A stretch of DNA of 64,000 nt from CAZSXU01 sp964610505 (GTDB lineage: Bacteria; Arandabacterota; Arandabacteria; JAGLYR01), in the NCBI GenBank assembly GCA_964610505.1, contig CAZSXU010000003.1:100314-164313 (forward strand), written 5' to 3'. The position numbers and the translations under genes were made by a program. The notes under the pieces were generated by a model. The model made no database searches. It was not told the origin of the DNA and was given only the letters and a program-made list of their open reading frames with translations. Below, piece after piece: positions 16,809 through 25,511 of this stretch. The stretch's first letter is position 1, and each line of letters begins with the position of its first letter.

Positions 16809-17998
16809 ACCGGACGGGTTCCCCGCTCAGCCGCAAGCCGGACGTCCTGCTGTTCGCCGCCGCGTTGCTCCTGATGGGGCTGGGGATCGTGATGGTGTAC
16901 AGCTCGAGCTCTGTGATCGCTTCCGAGAAGTTCGCCTCCAGCGAGTTCTTCTTCAAGAGGCATCTGGTCCGGTTTGGTCTGGCGCTCGGGGTGCTCCTGA
17001 CGCTGCGGTGGATCGACTATCATACGTTGATCCGCGGGGGCAGAGTCTTTGTGATGCTGGGGCTCGCACTTCTGGTCCTGGCAGTCGTTCCGAACCTCGG
17101 GTTGAGCTCGGGCGAGGTCCGCGGAGCAAGTCGGGCGATCCGTCTGGCTTCCCTCACCCTCCAGCCTGCCGAAGCGGTCCGCCTGGGCTTTCTGATCTAC
17201 CTGGCCGGTACGCTGAGCCGCCGGCAGACGGAAATCCACGACTTCAGGCGTTTTCTGGTGCCGCCGCTGACGATCCTGGCGGTGATCGTGGCGCTTCTCC
17301 TCGCGCAGCCGGATCTGGGAACGGCCCTGGCGACAATGGCGATCGTTTTCGGGGTGCTCTATATCGCCGGCGCGCGTCTGGCGCCCCTGGCCCTGAGCGG
17401 ACTCGCGGGGGCCGCGGTCGGCGGGCTGCTTGCGATGGCCAGCCCCTACCGCTGGGCGCGGGTCGAATCGTTCCTGGATTTCGTCAGGGGAAAACCGGAT
17501 GTGCTGGGCGCCGGGTGGCACGTCAACCAATCGCTGATCGGCCTGGGGTCCGGAGGCCTGTGGGGCGTGGGATTCGGAGCGAGCCGGCAGAAGTTCTTCT
17601 TCCTGCCCGACCCTCACACCGATTCCATTTTCGCCGTGATCGGGGAGGAACTGGGGTTCGTCGGGGCTGCGCTGGTGCTGACGCTGTTTCTGTTCTTCAT
17701 CTGGAGGGGAATCCGGATTGCGCTGAGGGCCCCCGACCTCTCGGGCATGTTGCTGGCCGGGGGAATCTCCATCTCGGTGTTCGTCTACTTCGTGGTCAAT
17801 GTGGCGGTCACGATGTCACTGCTTCCGGCGACGGGGCTTCCGATGCCCTTCGTCAGCTACGGAGGTTCATCGTTGCTCTTCAACGCCGCGGGTGTGGGTA
17901 TGCTCCTCAACATCTCGCAGCAATCGAGGGGAACGGGGGTCCGGCCGCCCTGGAAGGAACGTCGTCCGTCGAGGCGCCGTGCAGGGTCGAAACGGTGA
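16805..17998 (+). CDS. ftsW: Septal peptidoglycan polymerase FtsW (SEDS family)
   Basis: 397 residues, ATG overlapping the murD stop. About ten membrane helices. SEDS hallmarks include VMVYSSSS near the N-terminus, LQPAEAVRLGF, LLLAQPDLGTAL, the extracellular loop with WHVNQSLIGLGSGGLWG, and the C-terminal GLPMPFVSYGGSSLL. It polymerises lipid II at the septum with FtsI (9443). A basic cytoplasmic tail (RRPSRRRAGSKR) is present. Its stop overlaps the GTG of murG. Confidence 0.95.
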   Translation: MNRTGSPLSRKPDVLLFAAALLLMGLGIVMVYSSSSVIASEKFASSEFFFKRHLVRFGLALGVLLTLRWIDYHTLIRGGRVFVMLGLALLVLAVVPNLGLSSGEVRGASRAIRLASLTLQPAEAVRLGFLIYLAGTLSRRQTEIHDFRRFLVPPLTILAVIVALLLAQPDLGTALATMAIVFGVLYIAGARLAPLALSGLAGAAVGGLLAMASPYRWARVESFLDFVRGKPDVLGAGWHVNQSLIGLGSGGLWGVGFGASRQKFFFLPDPHTDSIFAVIGEELGFVGAALVLTLFLFFIWRGIRIALRAPDLSGMLLAGGISISVFVYFVVNVAVTMSLLPATGLPMPFVSYGGSSLLFNAAGVGMLLNISQQSRGTGVRPPWKERRPSRRRAGSKR

Positions 17999-19077
17999 AG
18001 AGGGTCCTGATTGCCGGAGGGGGAACGGGAGGACATCTCTATCCGGGGTTGGCCGTAGCCGAGGCGCTCTGCAAGAGATGGCCGGACACGGAGGTTCTGT
18101 TCGTGGGAACGGACCGGGGAATCGAGAGCAGAGTCGTGCCCCAAGCGGGATATCCGTTTCGATCCATCTCGGTGCGGGGGTTCCCCAGAAGCGTGTCCTG
18201 GGGCTGGGTGAGTTTCTGGTTTTCTCTGGTCCGGGGCATCGGGCAGTCGGGGTCCCTTCTCCGGTCCTGGCGGCCGGCCGTGGTGGTCGGCACCGGAGGT
18301 TACGCGTCGGTGCCTGCCGCGTGGATGGCCGTCCTTCGGCGAATCCCGGTGGTGCTCCTGGAACAGAATCGAATTCCGGGTCTGGCCACGCGGGCAGCGG
18401 CCCGCTGGGCGCGGTTCGTCTGTTTGACCTATGCGGATTCGGCCCCGTGGTTCGGCCGCAAGGACAACCTGAGGGTCACGGGCAATCCGGTCCGGCGGAG
18501 CTTGGTCGAGAGAGAAGCGATTCCGCCAGACTCGGGAACGGTGAGGGTCTTGGCGGTGGGGGGAAGCCGGGGCGCGCGCCAGATCAACGAGCTCTTGACG
18601 GAGGCGCTGGATCATCTGCCGGAGGATCTTCCGGTCTCGTTCGTCGTTCAGACGGGTGGGGAGGACCGCAGTTGGGTGGAGGAGCGTTTCGCGAACCGGG
18701 CATTTCCGGCCTCTGTGCACGCGTACCTGGATCCTATCGAGGATGCCTACGCGGCGGCGGATCTGGTTGTCTGCCGGGCGGGGGCCACGACGCTCGGGGA
18801 GCTGACCGCCCGGGGTTTGCCCGGCATTCTGATTCCGTACCCGTACGCGGCGGCCGGCCACCAGCAAGCCAATGCGGAAGTTCTGTCGAGAGAAGGTGCG
18901 GCCGAGGTTCTGGATGCCCGCACGGTCACGGCCGGGGACCTGGCCGCGACCATTCGGCGTCTGGTCGAGGACGGAGGCCACCGGTCCCGGCTGGCGGCGC
19001 GTGCCCGGGCCCTGGGCAAACCGGCGGCGGCGGATGAGGTGGCCGGTCTGATCCGGACGCTGGTGGACGCGGCATAG
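17995..19077 (+). CDS. murG: Lipid II synthase MurG (GlcNAc transferase)
   Basis: 360 residues from GTG 17995, overlapping ftsW by four bases; upstream open frame lies inside ftsW and is not real. Two Rossmann domains of a GT-B glycosyltransferase: IAGGGTGGHLYPGLA at the N-terminus, GTGGYASVP and EQNRIPGLATR centrally, and AVGGSRGARQIN plus CRAGATTLGEL in the UDP-GlcNAc-binding half. It adds GlcNAc to lipid I on the inner membrane face. Standard length and position. Confidence 0.95.
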   Translation: MKRVLIAGGGTGGHLYPGLAVAEALCKRWPDTEVLFVGTDRGIESRVVPQAGYPFRSISVRGFPRSVSWGWVSFWFSLVRGIGQSGSLLRSWRPAVVVGTGGYASVPAAWMAVLRRIPVVLLEQNRIPGLATRAAARWARFVCLTYADSAPWFGRKDNLRVTGNPVRRSLVEREAIPPDSGTVRVLAVGGSRGARQINELLTEALDHLPEDLPVSFVVQTGGEDRSWVEERFANRAFPASVHAYLDPIEDAYAAADLVVCRAGATTLGELTARGLPGILIPYPYAAAGHQQANAEVLSREGAAEVLDARTVTAGDLAATIRRLVEDGGHRSRLAARARALGKPAAADEVAGLIRTLVDAA

Positions 19078-19082
19078 ACGAG

Positions 19083-19150
19083 AAGCGCGGCGGTGGAAGC
19101 GTACGGACAACAGGAATGAAGCGCGGCGGTTGGAAGCAGCCGGACATAGG
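19083..19150. repeat. 32-bp direct repeat just upstream of murC
   Basis: Two copies, 19083-19114 and 19119-19150, at 36-bp period, share AAGCGCGGCGG and GGAAGC and then CGGACA...AGG. They fill the murG-murC gap, the only longish break in this part of the operon besides the ftsQ-ftsA gap. Confidence 0.8.
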
Positions 19151-19161
19151 CGGGGGATGTG

Positions 19162-20544
19162 ATGTTCGGAAGGATTCGAAAGCTGCACCTCGTGGGAATC
19201 GGTGGTGAGGGCGTGTCGGGGATCGCCGAGGTCCTGCTGAACATGGGATACGAGGTGAGCGGTTCGGACATTCGCACCACGGCGGTCACACGCCGGCTGG
19301 AAAAGCTGGGAGGAAGAATCGCCGAGGGCCACGCGGCCGAGAATCTGGGCCGGGCGCAGGTCGTGGTTGTTTCCTCCGCCATTTCGGCGGAAAACCCCGA
19401 GGTCATGGAGGCCAGACGAAAGGGCATTCCCGTGATCCCGAGGGCCGAGATGCTGGCGGAGCTCATGAGAATCAAGTTCGGGGTCGCCGTGGGCGGCGCG
19501 CACGGCAAGACCACCACCACGTGGATGATCTCGCAGGTCTTGGCCGAGGGGGGACTGGACCCCACCATCGTGGTCGGAGGAAAGCTGAAGGGCCTGGACG
19601 CGAACGCCAAGTTGGGCGGCGGGGAATACCTGGTTGCGGAGGCGGACGAGTCGGATGGCTCTTTCCTGAAGCTCTCGCCCAGCATTGCGGTGGTTACCAC
19701 CGTCGACGAGGAGCATCTCGATCACTACGGCGGCCTCGAAGAGATTCAGGATACCTTCGTCGAGTTTCTCAACAAGGTGCCTTTCTATGGCACGGGCGTC
19801 GTCTGTCTGGACGAGGAGAACATCCAATCGCTGATTCCGAAGTTGGAGAAACGGATCCTCACCTACGGCCTCTCCGCCCAGGCGGACTACGTGGCTTCGG
19901 ACGTTCGCCGGGAGGGCCTCAGAACGGCGATGACGGTCTCGGACCGCGGCCGGATTCTGGGCGCGCTCACGCTCCAGATGCCCGGGATCTACAATGTCTA
20001 CAACGCGCTGGCGGCGGTGGCGGTGGGGTGCGAGTTGGAGATCGACTTCGAGAGCATTCGAGCCGCGCTGGAGGGATTTCGGGGCATCGCTCGCCGGTTC
20101 GAGATCAAGGGCGAAGCGAACGGGGTGCTCGTGGTCGACGACTACGCCCACCATCCCACGGAAATCGAGGTGACGCTGAGGGCGGCCCGTGAGGCGTGGG
20201 GACGGCGCATCGTAGCGGTTTTCCAGCCTCACCGGTACAGCCGGACACAGGCCCTCTGGAAGCAGTTCGGTCGCTGTTTTTACGAAGCAGACGAGTTGCT
20301 CGTGATGCCCATCTATCCGGCGGCCGAGGGACCGATCGCGGGCGTCAGCGCGAAACTGATCGTCGATGCGGTCCGGGGACACGGGCACAGGAGGGTGGTC
20401 TCGGAGGCATCGGCGGACGGCACGCTCGAAAGCTTGCTCGGGATCATCCGGCCCGGAGACGTGGTCATGACGCTGGGCGCCGGCGATGTCTGGAAGATCG
20501 GCGAGAGACTGCTGGAGGCGACTGCTGGAGGCGAGAAGCCATGA
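19162..20544 (+). CDS. murC: UDP-N-acetylmuramate-L-alanine ligase MurC
   Basis: 460 residues from ATG 19162 behind GGGGG; the GTG directly before it is an alternative. N-terminal Rossmann motif LVGIGGEGVSGIAEVL, ATP loop GGAHGKTTTTWM, EADESDGSFL, VTTVDEEHLDHYG and the C-terminal DDYAHHPTEIE are all MurC signatures. It adds L-Ala to UDP-MurNAc, the first peptide step. murB and ddl, often found between murC and ftsQ in other bacteria, are absent here. It overlaps ftsQ by ATGA. Confidence 0.96.
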   Translation: MFGRIRKLHLVGIGGEGVSGIAEVLLNMGYEVSGSDIRTTAVTRRLEKLGGRIAEGHAAENLGRAQVVVVSSAISAENPEVMEARRKGIPVIPRAEMLAELMRIKFGVAVGGAHGKTTTTWMISQVLAEGGLDPTIVVGGKLKGLDANAKLGGGEYLVAEADESDGSFLKLSPSIAVVTTVDEEHLDHYGGLEEIQDTFVEFLNKVPFYGTGVVCLDEENIQSLIPKLEKRILTYGLSAQADYVASDVRREGLRTAMTVSDRGRILGALTLQMPGIYNVYNALAAVAVGCELEIDFESIRAALEGFRGIARRFEIKGEANGVLVVDDYAHHPTEIEVTLRAAREAWGRRIVAVFQPHRYSRTQALWKQFGRCFYEADELLVMPIYPAAEGPIAGVSAKLIVDAVRGHGHRRVVSEASADGTLESLLGIIRPGDVVMTLGAGDVWKIGERLLEATAGGEKP

Positions 20545-21374
20545 AACGTGAGGCGAAGCGAAAGGGTCGCGGTGCGTGGGTTCGGACCGCCCGAGTCGCG
20601 GGACTGTGCCTCCTGGTCGTCGTCTCCCTCTTGGTTCTGGGCGGACTGGGTTTGCGGATCCAGACGTGGGTTGGCCAGTCGTCCATGTTCACGCTGAGGC
20701 AAGTGGAGATCGCGGGGCACGTCACCCTGGATCCCGCCGATATCCGAGATCTCTCGGGCCTGGAGATGGAGAGCCATCTCTTTGAACTGGACGTTCGCGA
20801 CGTCGGAATCCGAATTGAGCGACATCCTCGAATCCGCAGGGCGGTGGTTACGCGCCGTCTTCCGGACCGGCTGGTCGTGCGGGTGATCGAACGTGTTCCG
20901 GTTGCCCAGGTTCTTGCGAACGAGTGGTACGAGATCGACGAAACGGGGGTGGTTCTGGGTCGGGTCCGGCCCGAGTTTCAGCACACGTTGCCCAAGTTCA
21001 TTGGGTTGGGTGGAGCCACGGCCCTGGTTCCGGGCGCGCCTCTGGAAGGCACGGTGGCGCCTCGACTCTTGGGGCTGCTTGCGGCCCTTCGCCGCCCACC
21101 GATGAAGCGTCTCGGATTCGAACGGAGGTTTTCGCTGTTCCTGGTTTCGGAGGACGGAAGCCTGATGATCCCGACGGACTCCGGCTCGGCGACCCTGCTG
21201 GTGGGTCGACGGGACTGGGTTCGCAGAGTCGAGAAATTGACGATCGTGGAACCCCACTGGGAAGGTATCCCGACGGAGCCGGAGATGATCGACCTCCGGT
21301 TTGAGGGTCAGGTAGTGGTGGGGCCCCTGCCGAAGTGGGGAAAGGAATTGGCCCACGCTTTCACGGGAGCCTGA
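20541..21374 (+). CDS. ftsQ: Cell division protein FtsQ
   Basis: 277 residues from ATG 20541, overlapping the murC stop. Basic cytoplasmic N-terminus (MKREAKRKGRG), one membrane helix (~16-36), then a POTRA domain (FTLRQVEIAGHVTLDPADI ... HPRIRRAVVTRRLPDRLVV) and a beta-rich FtsQ domain. FtsQ recruits FtsL/FtsB and the septal synthase. Sequence is divergent, as usual for FtsQ, but POTRA plus position before ftsA settle it. Confidence 0.92.
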   Translation: MKREAKRKGRGAWVRTARVAGLCLLVVVSLLVLGGLGLRIQTWVGQSSMFTLRQVEIAGHVTLDPADIRDLSGLEMESHLFELDVRDVGIRIERHPRIRRAVVTRRLPDRLVVRVIERVPVAQVLANEWYEIDETGVVLGRVRPEFQHTLPKFIGLGGATALVPGAPLEGTVAPRLLGLLAALRRPPMKRLGFERRFSLFLVSEDGSLMIPTDSGSATLLVGRRDWVRRVEKLTIVEPHWEGIPTEPEMIDLRFEGQVVVGPLPKWGKELAHAFTGA

Positions 21375-21494
21375 GCCCGAAGGGCGCGCGACCCGAACGC
21401 CGGCGCGCGACATGTGGACGGAACCTCAGGAATGAAGCAGGTGGGAAGGGACTCGAAGGCGCCTGCCGCCACTTCGAAAGAACGAGGTGAGAAG

Positions 21495-22724
21495 ATGCTG
21501 GCCAGAGAGATTTCGACGGGACTCGATATCGGAACCGCCAAGGTCTGTGCCGTGATCGCCGAAAGGTCCGGCCAAGAGTTCCCAAAGGTGATCGGGGTGG
21601 GTACGAGTCCTTCTCGGGGAATGCGGAAGGGAACCGTCGTGGATCTGGAGAAGACCGTGCGGGCGGTGTCGGACGCGGTTGAGCAGGCGGAGCAGATGGC
21701 CGGCGTGGAAATCGATGCCGTCCACGTGGGAATCGCCGGCGATCACGTTCGCAGCTTCAACTCCCGGGGGGTGATTGCCGTATCGAGGCCGGATCGGGAA
21801 ATCACCGACCGCGACGTCGATCGAGTGGTCGAGGCAGCCAAGGCAGTGGCCATTCCCATGGACCGCGAGATCCTCCATGTCTTGCCGCAGGAATTCGTCG
21901 TGGACTCGCAGGATGGGATCCGAGTCGCGCTGGGGATGACGGGCGTTCGCCTCGAAGTGGATGTGCACATCATCACCGCCAGCACGAGCGCGGCTCAGAA
22001 CGTGGTCAAGGCCGTCGACCGAGCGGGATTCGGTGTCGAACAGCTCGTCCTTCTGCCTCTGGGAACCGCGTCGGCCGTTCTCGAACCCGACGAGATGGAA
22101 CTGGGCGTCGCGCTGGTGGACGTCGGGGAGGGTACCACCGACGTCGCTATTTTTCATGACGGATGCATTCGGCACAGTTCGGTGATTGCGCTCGGCGGCG
22201 GGCACGTGACCAGCGACATCGCGGTGGGCCTCAAGACGCCCCTGTCGAAGGCGGAGGAGATCAAACTCAGCTATGCGCGCGCCATGGTCACGGAACCCTC
22301 GACGGAGGGGACCATTCGCGTTCACGGTATCGGCGGGCGCAAAGACCGGAGCGTCTCCGAAGCCCAGCTGGGAACGATCGTGGAAGCCAGGATGGAAGAG
22401 ATTCTGAGCCTCGTGTCTCGGGAGATTGCGAAGACGGACTACGTGGGGCTTCTGGGAACCGGCGTGGTCATTACGGGAGGGACGGCCCTCATGGACGGAA
22501 TGACCGAACTGGGAGAGCAGATGTTCGGTCTTCCTGTACGGCTCGGGGTTCCCAGAAAGATCGGAGGATTGCTGGAGAGCGTGGATGACCCTCGGTACGG
22601 TGCGGCGGTGGGATTGGCGCTCTATGGACTCAACGGGAGGAGAATGGCGAAGAGGAACGGCAAGGGTCGGGGGAAGGCCTTTGGGCGGATTCGGCGATGG
22701 GCAGATGCGTTCTTTGTCGTGTAG
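21495..22724 (+). CDS. ftsA: Cell division actin-like protein FtsA
   Basis: 409 residues from ATG 21495, preferred because GAGGTGAGA lies just upstream and MLAREISTGLDIGTAK fits the family; ATG 21414 would add 27 low-similarity residues. Actin-like ATPase with phosphate-1 loop GLDIGTAKVCAVI, phosphate-2 LVDVGEGTTDVAIF and adenosine motif TGVVITGGTALMDG. The C-terminus is an amphipathic membrane-targeting helix (RIRRWADAFFVV). It tethers FtsZ to the membrane; FtsZ is encoded 32 bases downstream. Confidence 0.95.
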   Translation: MLAREISTGLDIGTAKVCAVIAERSGQEFPKVIGVGTSPSRGMRKGTVVDLEKTVRAVSDAVEQAEQMAGVEIDAVHVGIAGDHVRSFNSRGVIAVSRPDREITDRDVDRVVEAAKAVAIPMDREILHVLPQEFVVDSQDGIRVALGMTGVRLEVDVHIITASTSAAQNVVKAVDRAGFGVEQLVLLPLGTASAVLEPDEMELGVALVDVGEGTTDVAIFHDGCIRHSSVIALGGGHVTSDIAVGLKTPLSKAEEIKLSYARAMVTEPSTEGTIRVHGIGGRKDRSVSEAQLGTIVEARMEEILSLVSREIAKTDYVGLLGTGVVITGGTALMDGMTELGEQMFGLPVRLGVPRKIGGLLESVDDPRYGAAVGLALYGLNGRRMAKRNGKGRGKAFGRIRRWADAFFVV

Positions 22725-22756
22725 GGGGGGCGGGAGCGCGGAAGGAGGAATGAAGG

Positions 22757-23920
22757 ATGTTGGAGTTTGAATACGACCAGGACTGCTTTGCGAAACTGAA
22801 AGTCATCGGTGTTGGCGGCGCGGGGGGAAACGCCATCGACCGGATGATTCACTCCGCCCTGAAGGGGGTGGAGTTCATCGCCGCCAACACGGACGCTCAG
22901 GCTCTCACTCGATCCTGCGCACCGCACACGATCCAGGTTGGGGCTCGTCTCACCAAGGGGTTGGGCTCGGGCGGCAATCCGGAAACGGGCCGCAAGGCGG
23001 TCGAGGAAGATCGCGATCTCATCGCCAGCGCGCTCGAGGGGGCGGACATGGTGTTCGTGACCAGTGGAATGGGGGGCGGCACCGGCACGGGCGGTGCACC
23101 CGTGGTTGCGGAGATCGCGAGAGAACTGGGGGCGCTGACGGTGGGGGTGGTGACCCGCCCGTTTGTCTTCGAAGGGCGGATCCGCAACCGGCAGGCGAAC
23201 GATGGATTGGACGAGCTCAAGGAGAAAGTGGACACCCTCATCGTCATCCCGAACCAGAAGCTTCTGGAGATCGTCGATCCCAGTACGGCGCTGGTCGATG
23301 CCTTCACGGTGGCCGACGACGTCCTCCTGCAGGCGACCAAGGGGATTTCCGATCTCATCACGGTGCCGGGACTCGTGAACCTGGACTTCGCGGACGTCCG
23401 GACGATCATGATGGAGATGGGCGACGCGATCATGGGGACGGGCAGCGCCAGCGGGGAGGATCGGGCGATTCACGCCGCTCAGGCGGCCGTCTCCTGCCCG
23501 CTGCTGGAGGAGGTCTCCATCCAGGGGGCAAAGGGCGTTCTGGTGAACATCACGGGCGGCAACGAAATGACCCTCAAGGAAGTCAGCGATGCGACGTCCG
23601 TCGTCTACGAAGCGGCGGGTGCGGATGCCAGCGTGATGTTCGGCGCCGTTGTGGACTCCGAATGGTTGAGCGATGAGGTCCGGGTAACGGTGATCGCCAC
23701 CGGTATCGGTATGGCGGGCGCGGTCCGCCCGCAGATGGAGGAGAGATCCATGGTGGGGCCGCGGCGGTTGAGACCCGAGGATCTGGCTACGCCAACCTAT
23801 CTTCGCAACGAGCGGGACCGGCAGTCGAGAAACACGCTCCTGGATCCCCGGACGCTGGTCCGGCACTTCGCGGAGGACGACCTGGAAGCACCCGCATACT
23901 TGAGAAGAGCGTCGAGCTGA
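22757..23920 (+). CDS. ftsZ: Cell division tubulin homologue FtsZ
   Basis: 387 residues from ATG 22757, with GGAGG 8 bases upstream. GTPase that forms the Z-ring. Seen: VIGVGGAGGNAI, AANTDAQAL, the tubulin signature GGGTGTGGAPV, and the synergy-loop region LVNLDFADV. The extreme C-terminus DDLEAPAYLRR is the conserved FtsA/ZipA-binding peptide. A second, similar motif EDLATPTYLRN occurs 33 residues earlier (341-351), so the tail appears to carry two binding peptides. Last gene of the dcw operon. Confidence 0.97.
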   Translation: MLEFEYDQDCFAKLKVIGVGGAGGNAIDRMIHSALKGVEFIAANTDAQALTRSCAPHTIQVGARLTKGLGSGGNPETGRKAVEEDRDLIASALEGADMVFVTSGMGGGTGTGGAPVVAEIARELGALTVGVVTRPFVFEGRIRNRQANDGLDELKEKVDTLIVIPNQKLLEIVDPSTALVDAFTVADDVLLQATKGISDLITVPGLVNLDFADVRTIMMEMGDAIMGTGSASGEDRAIHAAQAAVSCPLLEEVSIQGAKGVLVNITGGNEMTLKEVSDATSVVYEAAGADASVMFGAVVDSEWLSDEVRVTVIATGIGMAGAVRPQMEERSMVGPRRLRPEDLATPTYLRNERDRQSRNTLLDPRTLVRHFAEDDLEAPAYLRRASS

Positions 23921-23922
23921 AA

Positions 23923-23940
23923 GGACACGCCGCCGTGTTC
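23923..23940 (+). terminator. Possible terminator hairpin after ftsZ
   Basis: GGACACG and CGTGTTC pair over 7 bp (one G-T) around CCGC, starting two bases after the ftsZ stop. It is short and has no T-run, so weak. Confidence 0.4.
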
Positions 23941-24173
23941 AGGGCGGGGCCGAGACGAATCGGCGAAGCGATTCACGGGGGCGCCGGGCCGTTTCGCGCG
24001 GGGATTCCGAAGGTCCGGAGGCCGTTGCCGGATGTTGACACGCATGCCGCAAGGGGGCGGGTTGCATGACCGGACGACACCGTCCGAGAATCTGTGGTTC
24101 CAGGAATCAATGGGTCGGCGGGCCGCCCGGATGATACACGATCGACAGACCCGAACGGTCTTCATCCTCCAGA

Positions 24174-24404
24174 CTACGCCACGTCGGCGTCCGTCGAAGG
24201 AGCCCGCTTGGCAGCGGGGGCCTTGGTGACCTTGCCGGAGCGAAGGCAGCGCGTGCACACGCGGATCTTCTTCTTCTTGCCATCAACGACGGCATTAACC
24301 CTCTGAAGATTTGGCATCCACCTGCGTTTGTTGACGTTATGTGCATGGGAGATCCGGTTTCCGGTCACGGGTCCCTTGCCGCAGATATCGCATCGATTTG
24401 CCAT
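24174..24404 (-). CDS. rpmB: Large-subunit ribosomal protein bL28
   Basis: 76 residues on the minus strand, convergent with ftsZ. The N-terminus MANRCDICGKGPVTGN and the block RRWMPNLQRV are diagnostic of bL28. Two CxxC pairs (Cys5/Cys8 and Cys50/Cys53) make this the zinc-binding form. A disordered KAPAAKRAPS tail extends slightly beyond the core. It stands alone, without rpmG. Its upstream side (24405 onward) is the repeat array and gap, so its promoter is not visible with confidence. Confidence 0.95.
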   Translation of the reverse strand: MANRCDICGKGPVTGNRISHAHNVNKRRWMPNLQRVNAVVDGKKKKIRVCTRCLRSGKVTKAPAAKRAPSTDADVA

Positions 24405-24440
24405 GAGTGAGATTTCCCTTCCGACCTCGCATGAGAACAG

Positions 24441-24707
24441 GCTCGTGGTTCAAGCCACTGNNNNNNNNNNNNNNNNNNNNNNNNNNNNNNNNNNNNNNNN
24501 NNNNNNNNNNNNNNNNNNNNNNNNNNNNNNNNNNNNNNNNNNNNNNNNNNNNNNNNNNNNTCGTGGTTCAAGCCACTGAATTCCACCGACAATGGGCTCG
24601 CAGTTCAAGCCACTGGATTCCACCGACAATGGGCTCGTGGTTCAAGCCACTGAATTCCACCGACAATGGGCTCGCAGTTCAAGCCATTGAATTCCAGACT
24701 ATATCGC
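24441..24707. repeat. 37-bp alternating tandem array containing a 100-N scaffold gap
   Basis: Copies start at 24561, 24598, 24635 and 24672, an exact 37-bp period; a further partial copy (24442-24460) abuts the Ns at 24461-24560. Copies alternate between CTCGTGGTTCAAGCCACTG and CTCGCAGTTCAAGCC forms, making a 74-bp super-period. Each ends in AATTCCACCGACAATGGG. The gap is exactly 100 N and is flanked by the same sequence on both sides, so the true array is probably longer. The rest of 24405-24912 holds only the promoter below. Confidence 0.92.
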
Positions 24708-24798
24708 TTCACCCGGCTGCGTGCAAGCTTTTTTCAGTGCCTCGGGGGAAGCGCGCAGGGAGGGGGGACTTCCTGGCAACCCGGCGTTCCCTTTTCGG

Positions 24799-24828
24799 TT
24801 GACATCCTCTTGTAGAGTCTCGTAAGTT
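24799..24828 (+). promoter_or_regulatory. Probable promoter for the HD-domain gene
   Basis: TTGACA (24799-24804), 18-bp spacer, TAAGTT (24823-24828). Perfect -35, weak -10; about 85 bases before the chosen start. Confidence 0.5.
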
Positions 24829-24912
24829 CTTAGGAAAATGAGAGAAAAGTGACGTGGGGTGGGCTTCGGGGGGGAGGAGGTCCGGATGCTCTCGAAGGAT
24901 GGAGGAGTTGTG

Positions 24913-25461
24913 ATGCTGTCCAGAGACGATGGCGTCAAGCTGGTGAAGCGGCATGTGAGGAACAAGAACCTGCAGAAGCACATGTTTGCGACCGAGGCGG
25001 TGATGGACGCACTGGCGGACCGCTTGGGCGAGGACCGCAATCTGTGGAGCATGGCGGGACTCCTGCATGATCTCGACTACGATGAGACGGTCAAGAATCC
25101 CAAACGCCACGGCATCCGGACGGCCGAAATGCTTGAGACGTATGACCTGCCGGAGGAGATTCTCAACGCGATCCTGGCTCACTGCGGGCAGAAACCGTGC
25201 AGGACCCGGATGGACCGCGCCATCTACGCCGCGGATCCCCTCACGGGACTGATCGTCGCCGCCGTGCTGATGCACCCGAGCCGGAAGCTGGAAAGCGTCG
25301 ATCGGGAGTTCATCCTCAAGCGATTCAAGGAGAAGCGCTTTGCCGCCGGTGCCAGCCGGGATCAGATCAGGTCATGCGAGGAGCTGGGATTGAGCCTGGA
25401 GGAGTTCGTAGGGATTTCCTTGAAGGCGATGCAGGCGATCTCGGGGGATCTGGGGCTCTAG
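24913..25461 (+). CDS. HD-domain (HDIG-type) phosphohydrolase-like protein
   Basis: 182 residues from ATG 24913, preceded by GGAGGAG; ATG 24886 behind GGGAGGAGG is an equally strong alternative and would add nine residues. The core has LQKHMFATEAVMDAL, the HD pair in LLHDLDYDE and HGIRTAEML, and LAHCGQK, matching stand-alone HDIG proteins that bind divalent metal and hydrolyse phosphoesters. The substrate is unknown; related small HD proteins are often annotated only as hydrolases. The next gene follows after 50 bases. Confidence 0.85.
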   Translation: MLSRDDGVKLVKRHVRNKNLQKHMFATEAVMDALADRLGEDRNLWSMAGLLHDLDYDETVKNPKRHGIRTAEMLETYDLPEEILNAILAHCGQKPCRTRMDRAIYAADPLTGLIVAAVLMHPSRKLESVDREFILKRFKEKRFAAGASRDQIRSCEELGLSLEEFVGISLKAMQAISGDLGL

Positions 25462-25511
25462 GCGGCGGTCGCCGGCCCAGGCGACCCGCCGGTGAACCAC
25501 GGAGGATACAG

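Noticed and set aside
17857..20388. Minus-strand open frame of over 800 codons across murG-murC
   Set aside because: Mirror of ftsW, murG and murC, whose motifs are complete; composition is Arg/Pro-rich as in GC-driven shadow frames.
24565..24580. tRNA T-arm (GGTTCAAGCC) in the 37-bp repeat
   Set aside because: The stem around TTCAAGC does not pair as a T-arm (only one flanking base pair fits), and no acceptor or anticodon arm surrounds it.
24561..24707. CRISPR array
   Set aside because: Units are strictly tandem at 37 bp with no unique spacers between them, and no cas genes are present.
24328..24802. Plus- and minus-strand frames across the run of Ns
   Set aside because: Artefacts of reading through the gap; the surrounding sequence is tandem repeat.
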